From contig NZ_FNHB01000006.1 of NCBI RefSeq assembly GCF_900104455.1, forward strand, positions 158,322 through 222,321: a stretch of DNA of 64,000 nucleotides, given 5' to 3'. The stretch's first letter is position 1, and the number at the start of each line of letters is the position of its first letter. Below the pieces are notes generated by a model. It did not search any database, was not told the origin of the DNA, and worked only from the letters and a program-made list of their open reading frames with translations. The DNA comes from Dendrosporobacter quercicolus. GTDB lineage: Bacteria; Bacillota; Negativicutes; DSM-1736; Dendrosporobacteraceae. Positions 40,659 through 48,659 of this stretch are shown in pieces. Both the position numbers and the translations under genes were made by a program.

Positions 40659-41503
40659 AATTAAAAAATGTCACATATACGTATATGCCGAAAACCCCGT
40701 TCGAACGTACCGCCATTAAGCAAATCAATCTTAAGATTTGTAAAGGGGAATTTGTAGCGATCATTGGCCATACCGGGTCGGGGAAATCAACGTTAGTGCA
40801 GCATCTAAACGGGATATTAAAGCCGACTTCCGGCTCTGTATCCATTGATGGAATTGATTTGCACGGCAAAAAGGATGCGGCCAAAACTGTCCGCAGTAAA
40901 GTGGGCATGGTATTTCAGTATCCCGAACACCAATTATTTGAAGAGACCATTTATGCCGATATTGCCTTTGGCCCGAAAAATCTGGGCTTATCAACGGAAG
41001 AGGTCGATGCCAGAGTGCGGCGGGCAATGGCTTTTGCCGGCCTGGACTTTTCCGCCTATGCCGAGCGGTCGCCTTTTCAGCTAAGCGGCGGTCAGATGCG
41101 CCGGGTTGCCATAGCCGGAGTGATTGCGCTTGAGCCGGAATATCTGATTTTGGATGAACCTTCCGCCGGGCTGGACCCGCGGGGGCGTGACGAAATATTT
41201 CAAGAAATAGCAAAGCTATATCAGCGCTCCGGGATCGCGGTTATTTTAGTATCCCATAACATGGAGGATGTGGCTAAGCTGGCAACACGGCTGATTGTCA
41301 TGAATGACGGCCAGATCAGTTTGGACGGCACGCCGCAGGCGGTCTTCGGAGAACCGGACAAATTAAAGGCGGCCGGAGTGGATGTGCCGCCGGTTACTGC
41401 GCTTCTGGGCAAGTTGAAAACACGCGGTCTTAATATTAATGATCAGCTGCTGACCGTTGACGAAGCGGTTGCAAATATTATTCAGGCGCTGGGGGAAAGA
41501 TAA
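40649..41503 (+). CDS. ecfA2: Energy-coupling factor transporter ATPase EcfA2
   Basis: Second, paralogous ATPase of the ECF module, forming a heterodimer with EcfA1. 284 residues: Walker A GHTGSGKST near 43-51, Q-loop VFQYPEHQLFEET, signature LSGGQMRRVAIAG, and Walker B YLILDEPSAGLDP. The start lies inside the end of ecfA1, so translation is coupled. Confidence 0.95.
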   Translation: MSIELKNVTYTYMPKTPFERTAIKQINLKICKGEFVAIIGHTGSGKSTLVQHLNGILKPTSGSVSIDGIDLHGKKDAAKTVRSKVGMVFQYPEHQLFEETIYADIAFGPKNLGLSTEEVDARVRRAMAFAGLDFSAYAERSPFQLSGGQMRRVAIAGVIALEPEYLILDEPSAGLDPRGRDEIFQEIAKLYQRSGIAVILVSHNMEDVAKLATRLIVMNDGQISLDGTPQAVFGEPDKLKAAGVDVPPVTALLGKLKTRGLNINDQLLTVDEAVANIIQALGER

Positions 41504-41504
41504 C

Positions 41505-42311
41505 ATGCTTACCGATATCACATTAGGCCAGTACTTTCCTGGAAGTTCCTTTATCCACCAGCTTGATCCCCGGACGAAAATCATTTGCGTCCTGTTGTTT
41601 ATCTCCAGTATTTTTATTGGCCAGAGTTATACCGCATATGCCTTAATGCTGTGTTTTGTTTTATTCATTCTGATGGTTTCGGCAATTCCGCCGGTGATGA
41701 TTTTAAAATCGCTTAAACCGCTTTGGATCATCATTACGCTTACCCTGGCGATTCATATTCTAACCACGCCCGGCCAGGTCATCTATTCCTGGGGTCCGCT
41801 GGATATCACCCTTGAGGGAGTGCGGCAGGGCGTTTTGATGGCGGTCCGGCTGATGCTGTTAATTGTAATGTCCTCGCTGCTGACCTATACCACTTCTCCC
41901 ATTGCTTTGACCGACGCAATTGAAAGGCTGCTGAAACCCTTTGCCAAAGCAGGCCTGCCGGCCCATGAACTGGCGATGATGATGACCATTGCCCTCCGGT
42001 TCATTCCCACCCTGCTGGAAGAGACGGATAAAATTATGAAAGCGCAAATGGCGCGTGGCGCTGATTTTGCCTCAGGCAATCTGGTCCGGCGGGTAAGAAG
42101 TATGGTGCCGCTGCTGGTACCGCTGTTTATCAGCGCCTTTCGCCGGGCCGACGAGCTGGCGGTAGCCATGGAGGCCCGGTGTTATCGCGGCGGTGAAAAC
42201 AGGACCCGCATGAAAGAACTGCAGCATGGCGGCAGAGATTGGGCGGCTTATGGGATCATGGCGGTACTTGTCGGCAGTTTAATCTATTTGCGGGTTACCA
42301 CAGGCCAATAG
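41505..42311 (+). CDS. ecfT: Energy-coupling factor transporter transmembrane protein EcfT
   Basis: Membrane scaffold joining the ATPases to vitamin-specific S components. 268 residues with about five membrane segments. The two cytoplasmic coupling motifs are MARGAD and MEARCY (usual form Ala-Arg-Gly; the second is Ala-Arg-Cys here). The ATG at 41505 follows GGGGGAAAG, one base after the ecfA2 stop; an upstream in-frame extension is rejected. Confidence 0.94.
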   Translation: MLTDITLGQYFPGSSFIHQLDPRTKIICVLLFISSIFIGQSYTAYALMLCFVLFILMVSAIPPVMILKSLKPLWIIITLTLAIHILTTPGQVIYSWGPLDITLEGVRQGVLMAVRLMLLIVMSSLLTYTTSPIALTDAIERLLKPFAKAGLPAHELAMMMTIALRFIPTLLEETDKIMKAQMARGADFASGNLVRRVRSMVPLLVPLFISAFRRADELAVAMEARCYRGGENRTRMKELQHGGRDWAAYGIMAVLVGSLIYLRVTTGQ

Positions 42312-42313
42312 GT

Positions 42314-43099
42314 ATGACAATGGTTAAAACGATGAACAATAAGACGCCTGATTTTAACCGCAATATCAAGCTGACGATAGCCTATGACGGAACCTGCTAT
42401 CACGGTTTTCAACGCCAGAGCAATGCTTTGGCAATTCAGGAAATATTAGAAACCAGACTTAGCGTGCTGTTCGGTCATCCGCTTAAGATTACCGGCGCCG
42501 GGCGTACTGACGCCGGTGTACACGCCTATGGGCAGACGGTAAATTTTCTTACTTCCGGCAGCACAATACCTGCCGGCAATATTCCCAAGGCAGCACGCGG
42601 ACTCCTGCCGCCTGATATAGTCGTCACCGCCGGGGAGGAGGTTCCCCTTGCTTTTCATGCCCGCCGGTCGGCACAAAGCAAAATATATATTTATCGCGTG
42701 CTGCAGTCACCGCTGGCCGACCCCTTTAGACGCAATTACAGCTGGCATATCAGTCAACCGCTCAATGTCGCCGGAATGAACCAAGCTGCGCAGTACATAA
42801 TCGGCACACACGACTTTTCCGCTTTCCGGGCCGCCGGCGGGTCCTCCGTTAAGCCGGTTAGAACGATTTTTGAAGCCTCCTGCAGCAGCCTCGGGCAGTT
42901 GATTGAGTTTTCTTTTGGGGGCAACGGCTTTCTGTATCATATGGTTCGCAATCTGGTAGGTACGCTGATTCAGGTGGGCCAGGGCCGCCTGACTGCCGAA
43001 CAATTTGCCGGTATTTTGCTTAGCCGTGACCGTACCCAAGCCGGTATAACAGCGCCGCCGCAGGGGTTATATTTAAAAGAAGTGCGTTATTCGCGCTAA
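42314..43099 (+). CDS. truA: tRNA pseudouridine synthase A (TruA)
   Basis: Converts U38-U40 of the anticodon stem-loop to pseudouridine. About 261 residues. GAGRTDAGVHAYGQTVNF near 58-75 carries the catalytic Asp; FHARRSAQSKIYIYRV and FLYHMVRNLVGTLIQVGQGR are family motifs. Three nearby ATGs (42314, 42320, 42332) are possible starts, none with a strong ribosome binding site; the first is given. It is directly after ecfT, as in other Firmicutes. Confidence 0.93.
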   Translation: MTMVKTMNNKTPDFNRNIKLTIAYDGTCYHGFQRQSNALAIQEILETRLSVLFGHPLKITGAGRTDAGVHAYGQTVNFLTSGSTIPAGNIPKAARGLLPPDIVVTAGEEVPLAFHARRSAQSKIYIYRVLQSPLADPFRRNYSWHISQPLNVAGMNQAAQYIIGTHDFSAFRAAGGSSVKPVRTIFEASCSSLGQLIEFSFGGNGFLYHMVRNLVGTLIQVGQGRLTAEQFAGILLSRDRTQAGITAPPQGLYLKEVRYSR

Positions 43100-43155
43100 A
43101 AAGCAACGAAAGTGAAAATCAGAAAATAAAATTTGTCAATAACAAGGTAAAGTCC

Positions 43156-43184
43156 TTGACATTAGGTTGCCTATTTATTACAAT
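43156..43184 (+). promoter_or_regulatory. Promoter of rplM-rpsI
   Basis: TTGACA (43156-43161) and TACAAT (43179-43184) are 17 bases apart. The roughly 85-base leader before rplM is in the position of the known L13 leader, but I could not confirm its fold by eye. Confidence 0.75.
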
Positions 43185-43275
43185 GATTTTATGAGATTTT
43201 GTCACGACTTCCATTAGCCCCGGAATTCAGGATTTAAATCAATGTTGGAATTGCTTGGACAAGGAGGGATATTGA

Positions 43276-43716
43276 ATGAAAACAACTTTCATGGCAAATG
43301 CGGCCAATGTTGAACGCAAATGGTTCGTAGTAGATGCCGAAGGTAAAACTGTAGGTAGATTAGCCGCCGAAGTGGCAAAAGTTCTTCGCGGCAAACATAA
43401 ACCGACTTTCACTCCGCATGTTGATACTGGTGACCATGTGATTGTCATCAATGCAGATAAAGTTGTCTTTACTGGTAAAAAACTAACTCAAAAAACATAT
43501 TTCCGTCATTCAGGTTATCCTGGTGGAACAACCTTTACCACCGCTGGCAAAATGTTGTCAACAAGGCCGGAGAGAGTGCTTGAGTTAGCTGTTAAAGGTA
43601 TGCTGCCGAAGAATACGCTCGGCCGCCAAATGTACCGCAAGCTAAAAGTTTACAGCGGCGCTGCGCATCCACATGCTGCGCAGACCCCTGAAGTATTAGA
43701 AATTGACGTACGCTAA
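43276..43716 (+). CDS. rplM: 50S ribosomal protein L13
   Basis: Early 50S assembly protein. 146 residues: [20 protein letters not shown] at the start, [20 protein letters not shown] and [28 protein letters not shown] precedes the ATG. It is cotranscribed with rpsI. Confidence 0.97.
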   Translation: MKTTFMANAANVERKWFVVDAEGKTVGRLAAEVAKVLRGKHKPTFTPHVDTGDHVIVINADKVVFTGKKLTQKTYFRHSGYPGGTTFTTAGKMLSTRPERVLELAVKGMLPKNTLGRQMYRKLKVYSGAAHPHAAQTPEVLEIDVR

Positions 43717-43736
43717 CCGGAAAGGAGGAACATTAC

Positions 43737-44129
43737 ATGGCATTAGTTAACCACTACGGCACAGGCCGCAGAAAAACTTCGGTTGCCAGAGTTCGTCTGG
43801 TTCCGGGTGAAGGAAATATCATCGTTAATAATCGTCCGCTCAACGATTATTTCGGTCTTAAAACCCTTGAGCTGATTGTTAAGCAGCCGCTTAACCTGAC
43901 GGAAACTCTTGGTAAGTATGATGTGCTGGCAAAAGTTGAGGGAGGCGGTCCTTCCGGACAGGCCGGCGCCATCCGTCATGGTATTGCCCGCGCTCTTTTG
44001 AGAGTAGACCTGGAATACCGTCCGGCCCTGAAAAAAGCAGGCTTTCTGACTCGTGATCCACGCGAGAAAGAGCGTCGTAAATACGGCCTCAAAAAAGCCC
44101 GCAAAGCCTCACAGTTCTCCAAACGCTAG
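43737..44129 (+). CDS. rpsI: 30S ribosomal protein S9
   Basis: Its C-terminal tail ([12 protein letters not shown]) reaches the P-site tRNA anticodon loop. 130 residues with [20 protein letters not shown] and [27 protein letters not shown] precedes the ATG. Confidence 0.97.
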   Translation: MALVNHYGTGRRKTSVARVRLVPGEGNIIVNNRPLNDYFGLKTLELIVKQPLNLTETLGKYDVLAKVEGGGPSGQAGAIRHGIARALLRVDLEYRPALKKAGFLTRDPREKERRKYGLKKARKASQFSKR

Positions 44130-44143
44130 TATTGCAAAAATGG

Positions 44144-44177
44144 AACCCTTGCGAAGTTTGTGTTCGCAAGGGTTTTT
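44144..44177 (+). terminator. Terminator after rpsI
   Basis: A perfect 12-base-pair stem AACCCTTGCGAA / TTCGCAAGGGTT with loop GTTTGTG and a T run. Confidence 0.93.
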
Positions 44178-44441
44178 GTTGTTATTTTGTTATTAAAGCA
44201 ATATTTCAAAACTGACAGAAGCAGCAGTTGTTACTCGCTAAAAGATCAATTTTCAGCAATTAAGTTCAAATCACTAAAGTCTTGATCGTAAAGAGTGCCC
44301 AAGGCTTACGAGCGGCATCAACATGCCGGCAGGGGAGGCTTGCCGGCGGGCGGCAGCCCGGATTGGCGCAGCGTGGCTGAAATAAACGGCAGCGGGACAA
44401 TCAGATAATCAAGGGTATGGTCTTAAATTAGATGAAAGCAT
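44178..44441. other. Intergenic region before the toxin-antitoxin pair
   Basis: About 260 bases with no gene seen. A GC-rich patch near 44310-44370 has partial self-complementarity (GCCGGC repeats), but nothing further is recognised. Confidence 0.5.
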
Positions 44442-44469
44442 TTGAATATTTTCTAAAAGCGGGTATAAT
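44442..44469 (+). promoter_or_regulatory. Promoter of the antisense (antitoxin) RNA
   Basis: TTGAAT (44442-44447) and consensus TATAAT (44464-44469) are 16 bases apart. It points toward the toxin gene on the other strand. Confidence 0.7.
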
Positions 44470-44506
44470 ATAAATAAAGAGACTGACATGCGCAAACATG
44501 CCAGTC
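44470..44506 (-). terminator. Terminator of the toxin mRNA (minus strand)
   Basis: GACTGACATG (44481-44490) pairs with CATGCCAGTC (44497-44506), ten pairs with one G-U. Read on the minus strand it is followed by CTCTTTATTTATATT. Confidence 0.7.
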
Positions 44507-44588
44507 CCGGGTTGCCTAACCGAACGGTTAGCCGAAGGAAAACTATTCCGAAATAGCCGAAACCTTGGTCAGGGGCGGCTATTTCTGC
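44476..44588 (+). ncRNA. Predicted antisense antitoxin RNA of a type I TA pair
   Basis: From the promoter at 44442-44469 a transcript would start near 44476 and end at the stem AATAGCCG / CGGCTATT (44552-44559 / 44576-44583). It would be complementary to the 3' part of the toxin mRNA, including the last codons. It also contains the hairpin CTAACCG-AA-CGGTTAG. This 3'-overlap layout is that of Bacillus txpA/RatA and bsrG/SR4. Prediction from signals only. Confidence 0.6.
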
Positions 44589-44653
44589 TTTATGAGCAGT
44601 ACGATTAACGTGGCAAATGCGATAGCAAAAGACAACGCCTCATATGTAGTCAT
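44579..44653 (-). CDS. Putative holin-like type I toxin, 24 residues
   Basis: The minus strand encodes MTTYEALSFAIAFATLIVLL followed by IKQK. It has one strongly hydrophobic helix and the MTTYEAL start and lysine-containing end typical of the holin-like toxin family (TxpA/BsrG group, Hol_Tox). An AGGGGGTGATG ribosome binding site precedes it at the usual distance. An upstream in-frame ATG (44659) would add Met-Leu. The product is expected to insert in the membrane and damage the envelope when the antisense RNA is lost. It is shorter than usual gene-calling limits. Confidence 0.8.
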   Translation of the reverse strand: MTTYEALSFAIAFATLIVLLIKQK

Positions 44654-44706
44654 AAGCATCACCCCCTGTCAACGGGAGTGCTAACCGTCCTGAACAACCC
44701 AAGGTT

Positions 44707-44735
44707 ATTATACCAGTAAATGCCAGTGCCAACAA
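44707..44735 (-). promoter_or_regulatory. Promoter of the toxin mRNA (minus strand)
   Basis: On the minus strand TATAAT (44707-44712) is preceded by TGG (extended -10), with TTGTTG (44730-44735) 17 bases upstream. The start would lie about 45 bases before the toxin ATG. Confidence 0.65.
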
Positions 44736-44901
44736 TATTGCCGGGATTACTTTTGCTTCGCATTTTCTTGCCGGGGACAGAAGGAATGGTATTTCTAAAG
44801 GAAATCTAAAAATTGCATGCTATAGTCTGAAGGTGCATCCTTACGCAAAAGCTTCATCATGATACTTTTGTGAATTATGATCATGTGAGGGAGGTTTCAC
44901 A

Positions 44902-45396
44902 ATGAAAAAAAGTTTGCTTATGTTGGGAGCTTTGCTTGTGTTGAGCACAAGTACAAGTTTTGCCGCTCCGCTCAACAACCTGGCGGAAGAACAAACGGCG
45001 GTGGGCCTAAGCGGTGACGCGTTTTACATCGAGCATAAATTCGGCGACCGCTTTACGCTCGGGTATCAGTCCATTGACCGTGATTACTACGGTGATATGA
45101 AGGACATTTACGGACAGTATCAGTTTTCCAACACTCTCAGAGGTATCATTGGCAATCGTGATTTTGATTATACCGATTCAGCCCTGTATCTGGGCCTGGG
45201 CCTGCAGGCCCCGTTAGCGCCGCAGCTTGATGGTTTTGCTTCTTTTATCGCCGGCGATGATTTTAATGAATTGCAGCTGGGCGCCGGTTATCGATTAGCC
45301 GCTAATGTTGATCTCAATGTTACATATACTAATTTTATGCCTGATCGCGGCAGGGATAAGGATGAACTGGCAGTCGGCGCAACCTTTAAGTTTTAG
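44902..45396 (+). CDS. Small outer-membrane beta-barrel protein (YfaZ-like)
   Basis: 164 residues with a signal peptide (MKKSLLMLGALLVLSTSTSF, cleavage near AA after residue 22). Alternating hydrophobic strands follow (FTLGYQSIDRDYYG, LYLGLGLQAPL, LQLGAGYRLA), and it ends in a terminal Phe (ATFKF), the usual BAM recognition residue. It resembles the YfaZ family of Gram-negative bacteria. Its function is unknown; it supports a diderm cell. GAGGGAGG precedes the ATG. It appears monocistronic, followed by a terminator. Confidence 0.75.
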   Translation: MKKSLLMLGALLVLSTSTSFAAPLNNLAEEQTAVGLSGDAFYIEHKFGDRFTLGYQSIDRDYYGDMKDIYGQYQFSNTLRGIIGNRDFDYTDSALYLGLGLQAPLAPQLDGFASFIAGDDFNELQLGAGYRLAANVDLNVTYTNFMPDRGRDKDELAVGATFKF

Positions 45397-45450
45397 CCTG
45401 CCGGTCCGGCTGCGGACTGGGGTTGGCTAAAGGGTGACCACAAGGCTGTA

Positions 45451-45491
45451 AATTTCCGGTTGGCGGTGTAAACTGCCGGCCGGAATTTTTT
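45451..45491 (+). terminator. Terminator after the outer-membrane protein gene
   Basis: A 14-pair stem (TTCCGGTTGGCGGT / ACTGCCGGCCGGAA, three G-U pairs), loop GTAA and six Ts. Confidence 0.85.
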
Positions 45492-45571
45492 ATATCCCGG
45501 CGCTTTTCACTCCCCAACCTGCATTAAGACGCCTCCTCTGCAACCGGGGTTAAGAGCTGCCAAGGGGCAAT

Positions 45572-45607
45572 TTCATTTCAGGGGGCTTTAACCCCCCCTT
45601 GAAATTT
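45572..45607 (+). other. Hairpin just upstream of the amidotransferase gene
   Basis: ATTTCAGGGGG pairs with CCCCCCTTGAAAT with one bulge. It lies about 50 bases before the chosen GTG. It could be a weak terminator or leader structure. Confidence 0.35.
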
Positions 45608-45655
45608 GGTCTTATTTATGATAATTTAAGCATTAAAAACCAGGAGGCCGCAGAT

Positions 45656-46366
45656 GTGAAAAAGCTGTTAATTATTAAAACCGGCAGTACCTTGCCGGCG
45701 ATTAAACAACGGTATGGCGATTTTGAGGAGCAAATCATAAACCTGCTGCCGTTGGCGGCCGCGACGGTTGTCCAGGCTGACGCAGGCCTGGCTTTGCCGG
45801 ATGATCTAACAGCTATTGCCGGGATCATCATTACCGGCTCCCATGCCATGGTTACCGACTATCCGGACTGGAGTGTGGCTCTTACCGGCTGGCTGCGGCG
45901 GTTGAGAGGGTCGGCAATGCCAGTGCTGGGCATTTGTTATGGACATCAGCTGCTGGCGGAGGCCTTTGGCGGTAAAGTTGATTATCACCCCGGCGGCGAG
46001 GAAATAGGCACTGTGCAAATTTCGTTGACGCCCGCCGGGCGGCAGGACGCATTGCTGGGCATACTGCCAACCGTGTTTCGGGGGTATGTCAGTCATTCAC
46101 AGACAGTGGTAAAGTTACCGCCCGGGGCGGAATTGCTGGCGAAAAACAATTTTGAACCCCATCATGCCTATGTGATTGACAACCATATCTGGGGCGTGCA
46201 ATTTCATCCTGAATTTAATGCGGGAATTGTCCGGATGTATCTTGAAGATGACCGCGACACCTTGCAGCAGGCCGGAAAAAATGTTGATGAACTGATGTCC
46301 GCCGTGCAAGAGCATGCTGACGGTAAACATCTGTTACGGCAATTTTGGCGGCTGGCGGCTGGTTGA
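45656..46366 (+). CDS. Class I glutamine amidotransferase-like protein (GMP synthase-like)
   Basis: 236 residues of the class I glutaminase fold. The nucleophile Cys is in GICYGHQLLAEAFGG (about 91-105), the His-Glu pair in FHPEF (about 182-186), and GIIITGSHAMVTD forms the oxyanion-side loop. It lacks a synthetase domain, so it is not GuaA. Related proteins hydrolyse glutamine or gamma-glutamyl compounds; the substrate is unknown. AGGAGG at 45642-45647 points to the GTG at 45656, so the longer TTG-start frame from 45599 is rejected. It converges with the DUF362 gene. Confidence 0.8.
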   Translation: MKKLLIIKTGSTLPAIKQRYGDFEEQIINLLPLAAATVVQADAGLALPDDLTAIAGIIITGSHAMVTDYPDWSVALTGWLRRLRGSAMPVLGICYGHQLLAEAFGGKVDYHPGGEEIGTVQISLTPAGRQDALLGILPTVFRGYVSHSQTVVKLPPGAELLAKNNFEPHHAYVIDNHIWGVQFHPEFNAGIVRMYLEDDRDTLQQAGKNVDELMSAVQEHADGKHLLRQFWRLAAG

Positions 46367-46403
46367 GCCAGTGGGGATGTGCAGGTGTTTCATAGACATA
46401 AGG

Positions 46404-46448
46404 CGAACAGAAAAGTCAGCCCGTATAACCGGCTGACTTTTCTGTTCG
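46404..46448. terminator. Bidirectional terminator between convergent genes
   Basis: A perfect 18-pair stem (46404-46421 / 46431-46448) carries AAAA and TTTT on opposite arms, so either strand reads GGCTGACTTTT. It lies between the amidotransferase gene and the convergent DUF362 gene. Confidence 0.85.
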
Positions 46449-46460
46449 TTGCCTATGGCG

Positions 46461-47585
46461 TTAAATTTCAATCAGTTCATATTGCCTGCTGCCCAGACCA
46501 AGCTTTTCCGCATGTTCAACACAGGACAGCCAATTGGTTTCCGGATGGGTAATATGAAAATGATCCTGCTCACCGGCGGTATGATGGCGTTTTTCAAGCT
46601 GTTCCGCCAAATAGCTGTCCGGCAGGGCGACAGCCTTGTTCGCCATATCGGCGCAGGCCATATCCAGCGCTACCGGATCAAAGGAAGCAAACATGCCGAT
46701 ATCAGGGATGATTGGCACATCATTTTCGGCATGGCAGTCGCAGAACGGAGCAACATCAATGACCAGGCTGATATGAAAATGCGGTCTGCCATGTAATACA
46801 GCCCAGGAATACTCAGCTATTTTTTTATTGAGCACATCGTTGGACTCGTCCCAGGCCGCGGCAATTGCATTGAAATGGCAGGCGCTGATACAGCGCCCGC
46901 AGCCGACGCATTTTTCATGGTCAATCGTTGCTTTTTTTTCGGTAATGACCGGAGCGCCGTGCGCGCAGATTTTTACACAGGCGCCGCAGCCAACGCAGGC
47001 TTTGGTGCGCACCCGGGGTTTTCCGTCACTGTGCATTTCCATTTTGCCCGCGCGGGAGCCGCAGCCCATGCCAATATTTTTCAGGGCTCCGCCAAAGCCG
47101 GTAAGCTCATGGCCTTTAAAATGACTGAGACTAATAAAGATATCGGCGTCCATAATTGCCCGGCCAATTTTAGCCTCTTTTACATGTTGACCGCAGGGGA
47201 CGGAAACCACCTGTTCGTCAGTTCCTTTCAGGCCGTCGCCGATAATGATCTGACAGCCGGTGGTAAAAGGATTGTAGCCGTTTTCGTAAGCGGCGTCCAA
47301 ATGTTCAAGCGCATCTTTACGACGGCCGACATAGAGCGTATTGCAATCGGTAAGAAAAACTTTGCCGCCAAGATTTTTAACGGTGTCGGCGATCACTTTG
47401 GCATAATTGGGCCGCAGGTAGGCCAAATTGCCCGGTTCGCCAAAATGGATTTTGATGGCCGCGTACTGGGCTTTAAAATTAATTTGTTCAATACCGGCTT
47501 TTCGTACAAGCCGTTCCAGTTTTTGCAATAGATTCATCTTAGGGGTTGCCCGCATGCTGGTAAAATAGACTTTTGCTTTAGTCAT
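46461..47585 (-). CDS. DUF362 protein with two 4Fe-4S clusters
   Basis: About 374 residues. A DUF362 domain (SLSHFKGHELTGFGGALKN, MGCGSRAGKMEMH) is interrupted by a ferredoxin domain with CVGCGACVKIC and CVGCGRCISAC, two 4Fe-4S motifs. No signal peptide, so cytoplasmic. Such proteins are common in anaerobes and presumed to transfer electrons, but no reaction is known. The ATG at 47585 (MTKAKVYFTSMR) has AAAGGCAGGA upstream; a start at 47603 is possible. It fits an anaerobic lifestyle. Confidence 0.85.
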   Translation of the reverse strand: MTKAKVYFTSMRATPKMNLLQKLERLVRKAGIEQINFKAQYAAIKIHFGEPGNLAYLRPNYAKVIADTVKNLGGKVFLTDCNTLYVGRRKDALEHLDAAYENGYNPFTTGCQIIIGDGLKGTDEQVVSVPCGQHVKEAKIGRAIMDADIFISLSHFKGHELTGFGGALKNIGMGCGSRAGKMEMHSDGKPRVRTKACVGCGACVKICAHGAPVITEKKATIDHEKCVGCGRCISACHFNAIAAAWDESNDVLNKKIAEYSWAVLHGRPHFHISLVIDVAPFCDCHAENDVPIIPDIGMFASFDPVALDMACADMANKAVALPDSYLAEQLEKRHHTAGEQDHFHITHPETNWLSCVEHAEKLGLGSRQYELIEI

Positions 47586-47624
47586 AGGATTCCTGCCTTT
47601 CACATAAAATAGCCTGCTTCTTCT

Positions 47625-47655
47625 ATTTTACACCGAAAGGTAAAGCCGAAGTCAA
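47625..47655 (-). promoter_or_regulatory. Possible promoter of the DUF362 gene
   Basis: On the minus strand TTGACT (47650-47655) and TAAAAT (47625-47630) are 19 bases apart, longer than ideal. Confidence 0.35.
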
Positions 47656-47678
47656 GTTTTATTGCGGGCTGCGGTTTA

Positions 47679-47927
47679 TTATCCGTGGCGTGTGTGATTT
47701 TTCAACATAACTTCCAGTGTTTCTATTTCCCGGAATACTTCATCCAGCCAGGCCTGATCGTGCTGGGCGGAGCTTTTTTTATAAAACTGCAGATACCCTT
47801 TAATGACAGTCAGCGGATCGCTAATTGAGCTTAGCATTTCACGCGCATCATCATTTTCGCAGTCTAACGGCTCCGGCTTTATAGCCGGCTCCATGGTAAA
47901 TGGATATACCTGGTTGTTTTTGGGCAT
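47679..47927 (-). CDS. Small DHp-like protein lacking the phosphoacceptor His
   Basis: 82 residues starting MPKNNQVYPF. The C-terminal half (SSISDPLTVIKGYLQFYKKS, then a second helix to VMLKNH) resembles the dimerisation/histidine-phosphotransfer hairpin of sporulation kinases, whose pattern is HEIRNPLT-I-GFLQ. Here Ser takes the place of the His. There is no ATPase domain, so it cannot be a kinase; it could bind or inhibit one (inference). GGAGG lies nine bases upstream. A second start at 47963, after AAGGAGG, would add MRIIILARRIAT. Confidence 0.6.
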   Translation of the reverse strand: MPKNNQVYPFTMEPAIKPEPLDCENDDAREMLSSISDPLTVIKGYLQFYKKSSAQHDQAWLDEVFREIETLEVMLKNHTRHG

Positions 47928-48002
47928 AGTTGCGATCCTCCGGGCAAGGATTATGATACGCATTGAGATCCTCCTTACAATTTGCATTCAGTTATTTAAA
48001 GT

Positions 48003-48068
48003 GTGTCTGTATGACACTATTCGGCGGTTATATTGTAAATTCCTGCCACGTGAGTGTCTTATGGACAT
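48003..48068. promoter_or_regulatory. Two similar dyads between divergent genes
   Basis: GTGTC-TGTAT-GACAC (48003-48017) and GTGTC-TTATG-GACAT (48054-48068) share a GTGTC-N5-GACAY pattern, with centres 51 bases apart. They lie between the DHp-like gene and the XRE gene and could be operators for the XRE protein. Confidence 0.5.
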
Positions 48069-48121
48069 AATAATTGCACTGTTTTTCCAGGCGCGCTATC
48101 GTAATAGTAAGGAGTGTGCGC

Positions 48122-48523
48122 ATGGAAACATTAGGAGATAAATTAAAACAATTACGCCGGCAATTAACGCAGGAAGAATTAGCCCTGATCCTGCAGGTTG
48201 ACCGTTCGACACTGGCTTCATGGGAAGTAAACCGTCGTGAGCCGGATATTGCAACGCTGCTGCGGCTTGCTGATCATTTTAAAGTAAGCATTGACTGGCT
48301 TGTGGGCTATCAACCAGCGCAATCAGGAGCAAAAACCGACAGTACGTTTCAGGAGCATCCGGACAATTATCAGATTAAAGCAGAGCAGACCTGGCAGAAG
48401 ATCATTGCAACCGCCGATCGGTACGGCGTGGCTCCCGATACAGTCTACCAGCTGCTGGAGTTAAATATAAAACTTGCGCAATCGCTCAAGCCTGCCAATG
48501 GTCAGGAGCAGAAGCCCGAATAG
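48122..48523 (+). CDS. XRE-family helix-turn-helix regulator
   Basis: 133 residues. The N-terminal HTH (GDKLKQLRRQLTQEELALIL, then DRSTLASWEVNRREPDIATL, about 6-55) is of the Cro/C1 type, with VSIDWLVGY closing the domain. The C-terminal half is helical and may dimerise. The ATG at 48122 follows AAGGAG. It is divergent from the DHp-like gene with paired dyads between. In spore formers such regulators (SinR/SlrR-like) often control stationary phase; the target here is unknown. Confidence 0.88.
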   Translation: METLGDKLKQLRRQLTQEELALILQVDRSTLASWEVNRREPDIATLLRLADHFKVSIDWLVGYQPAQSGAKTDSTFQEHPDNYQIKAEQTWQKIIATADRYGVAPDTVYQLLELNIKLAQSLKPANGQEQKPE

Positions 48524-48539
48524 AAGGATCAACAACTAA

Positions 48540-48571
48540 AGCAACCAGCCGGTTTCAAGCGGCTGGTTGCT
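48540..48571 (+). terminator. Stem-loop after the XRE gene
   Basis: AGCAACCAGCC pairs perfectly with GGCTGGTTGCT. The following bases are not a clean T run. Confidence 0.5.
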
Positions 48572-48659
48572 GCCGTTTCATAAAGTATTTTGGAACTGCC
48601 GGCAGGAAAACTGCCGGGCTGGTGTAATTAAATACAGTAAAAATAATGGAGGTTATACA

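Noticed and set aside
43190-43275. L13 leader RNA
   Set aside because: Right position, but the expected conserved stems could not be confirmed by eye.
46875-47531. 218-codon plus-strand frame opposite the DUF362 gene
   Set aside because: The minus-strand frame has clear ferredoxin motifs; the plus frame is its shadow.
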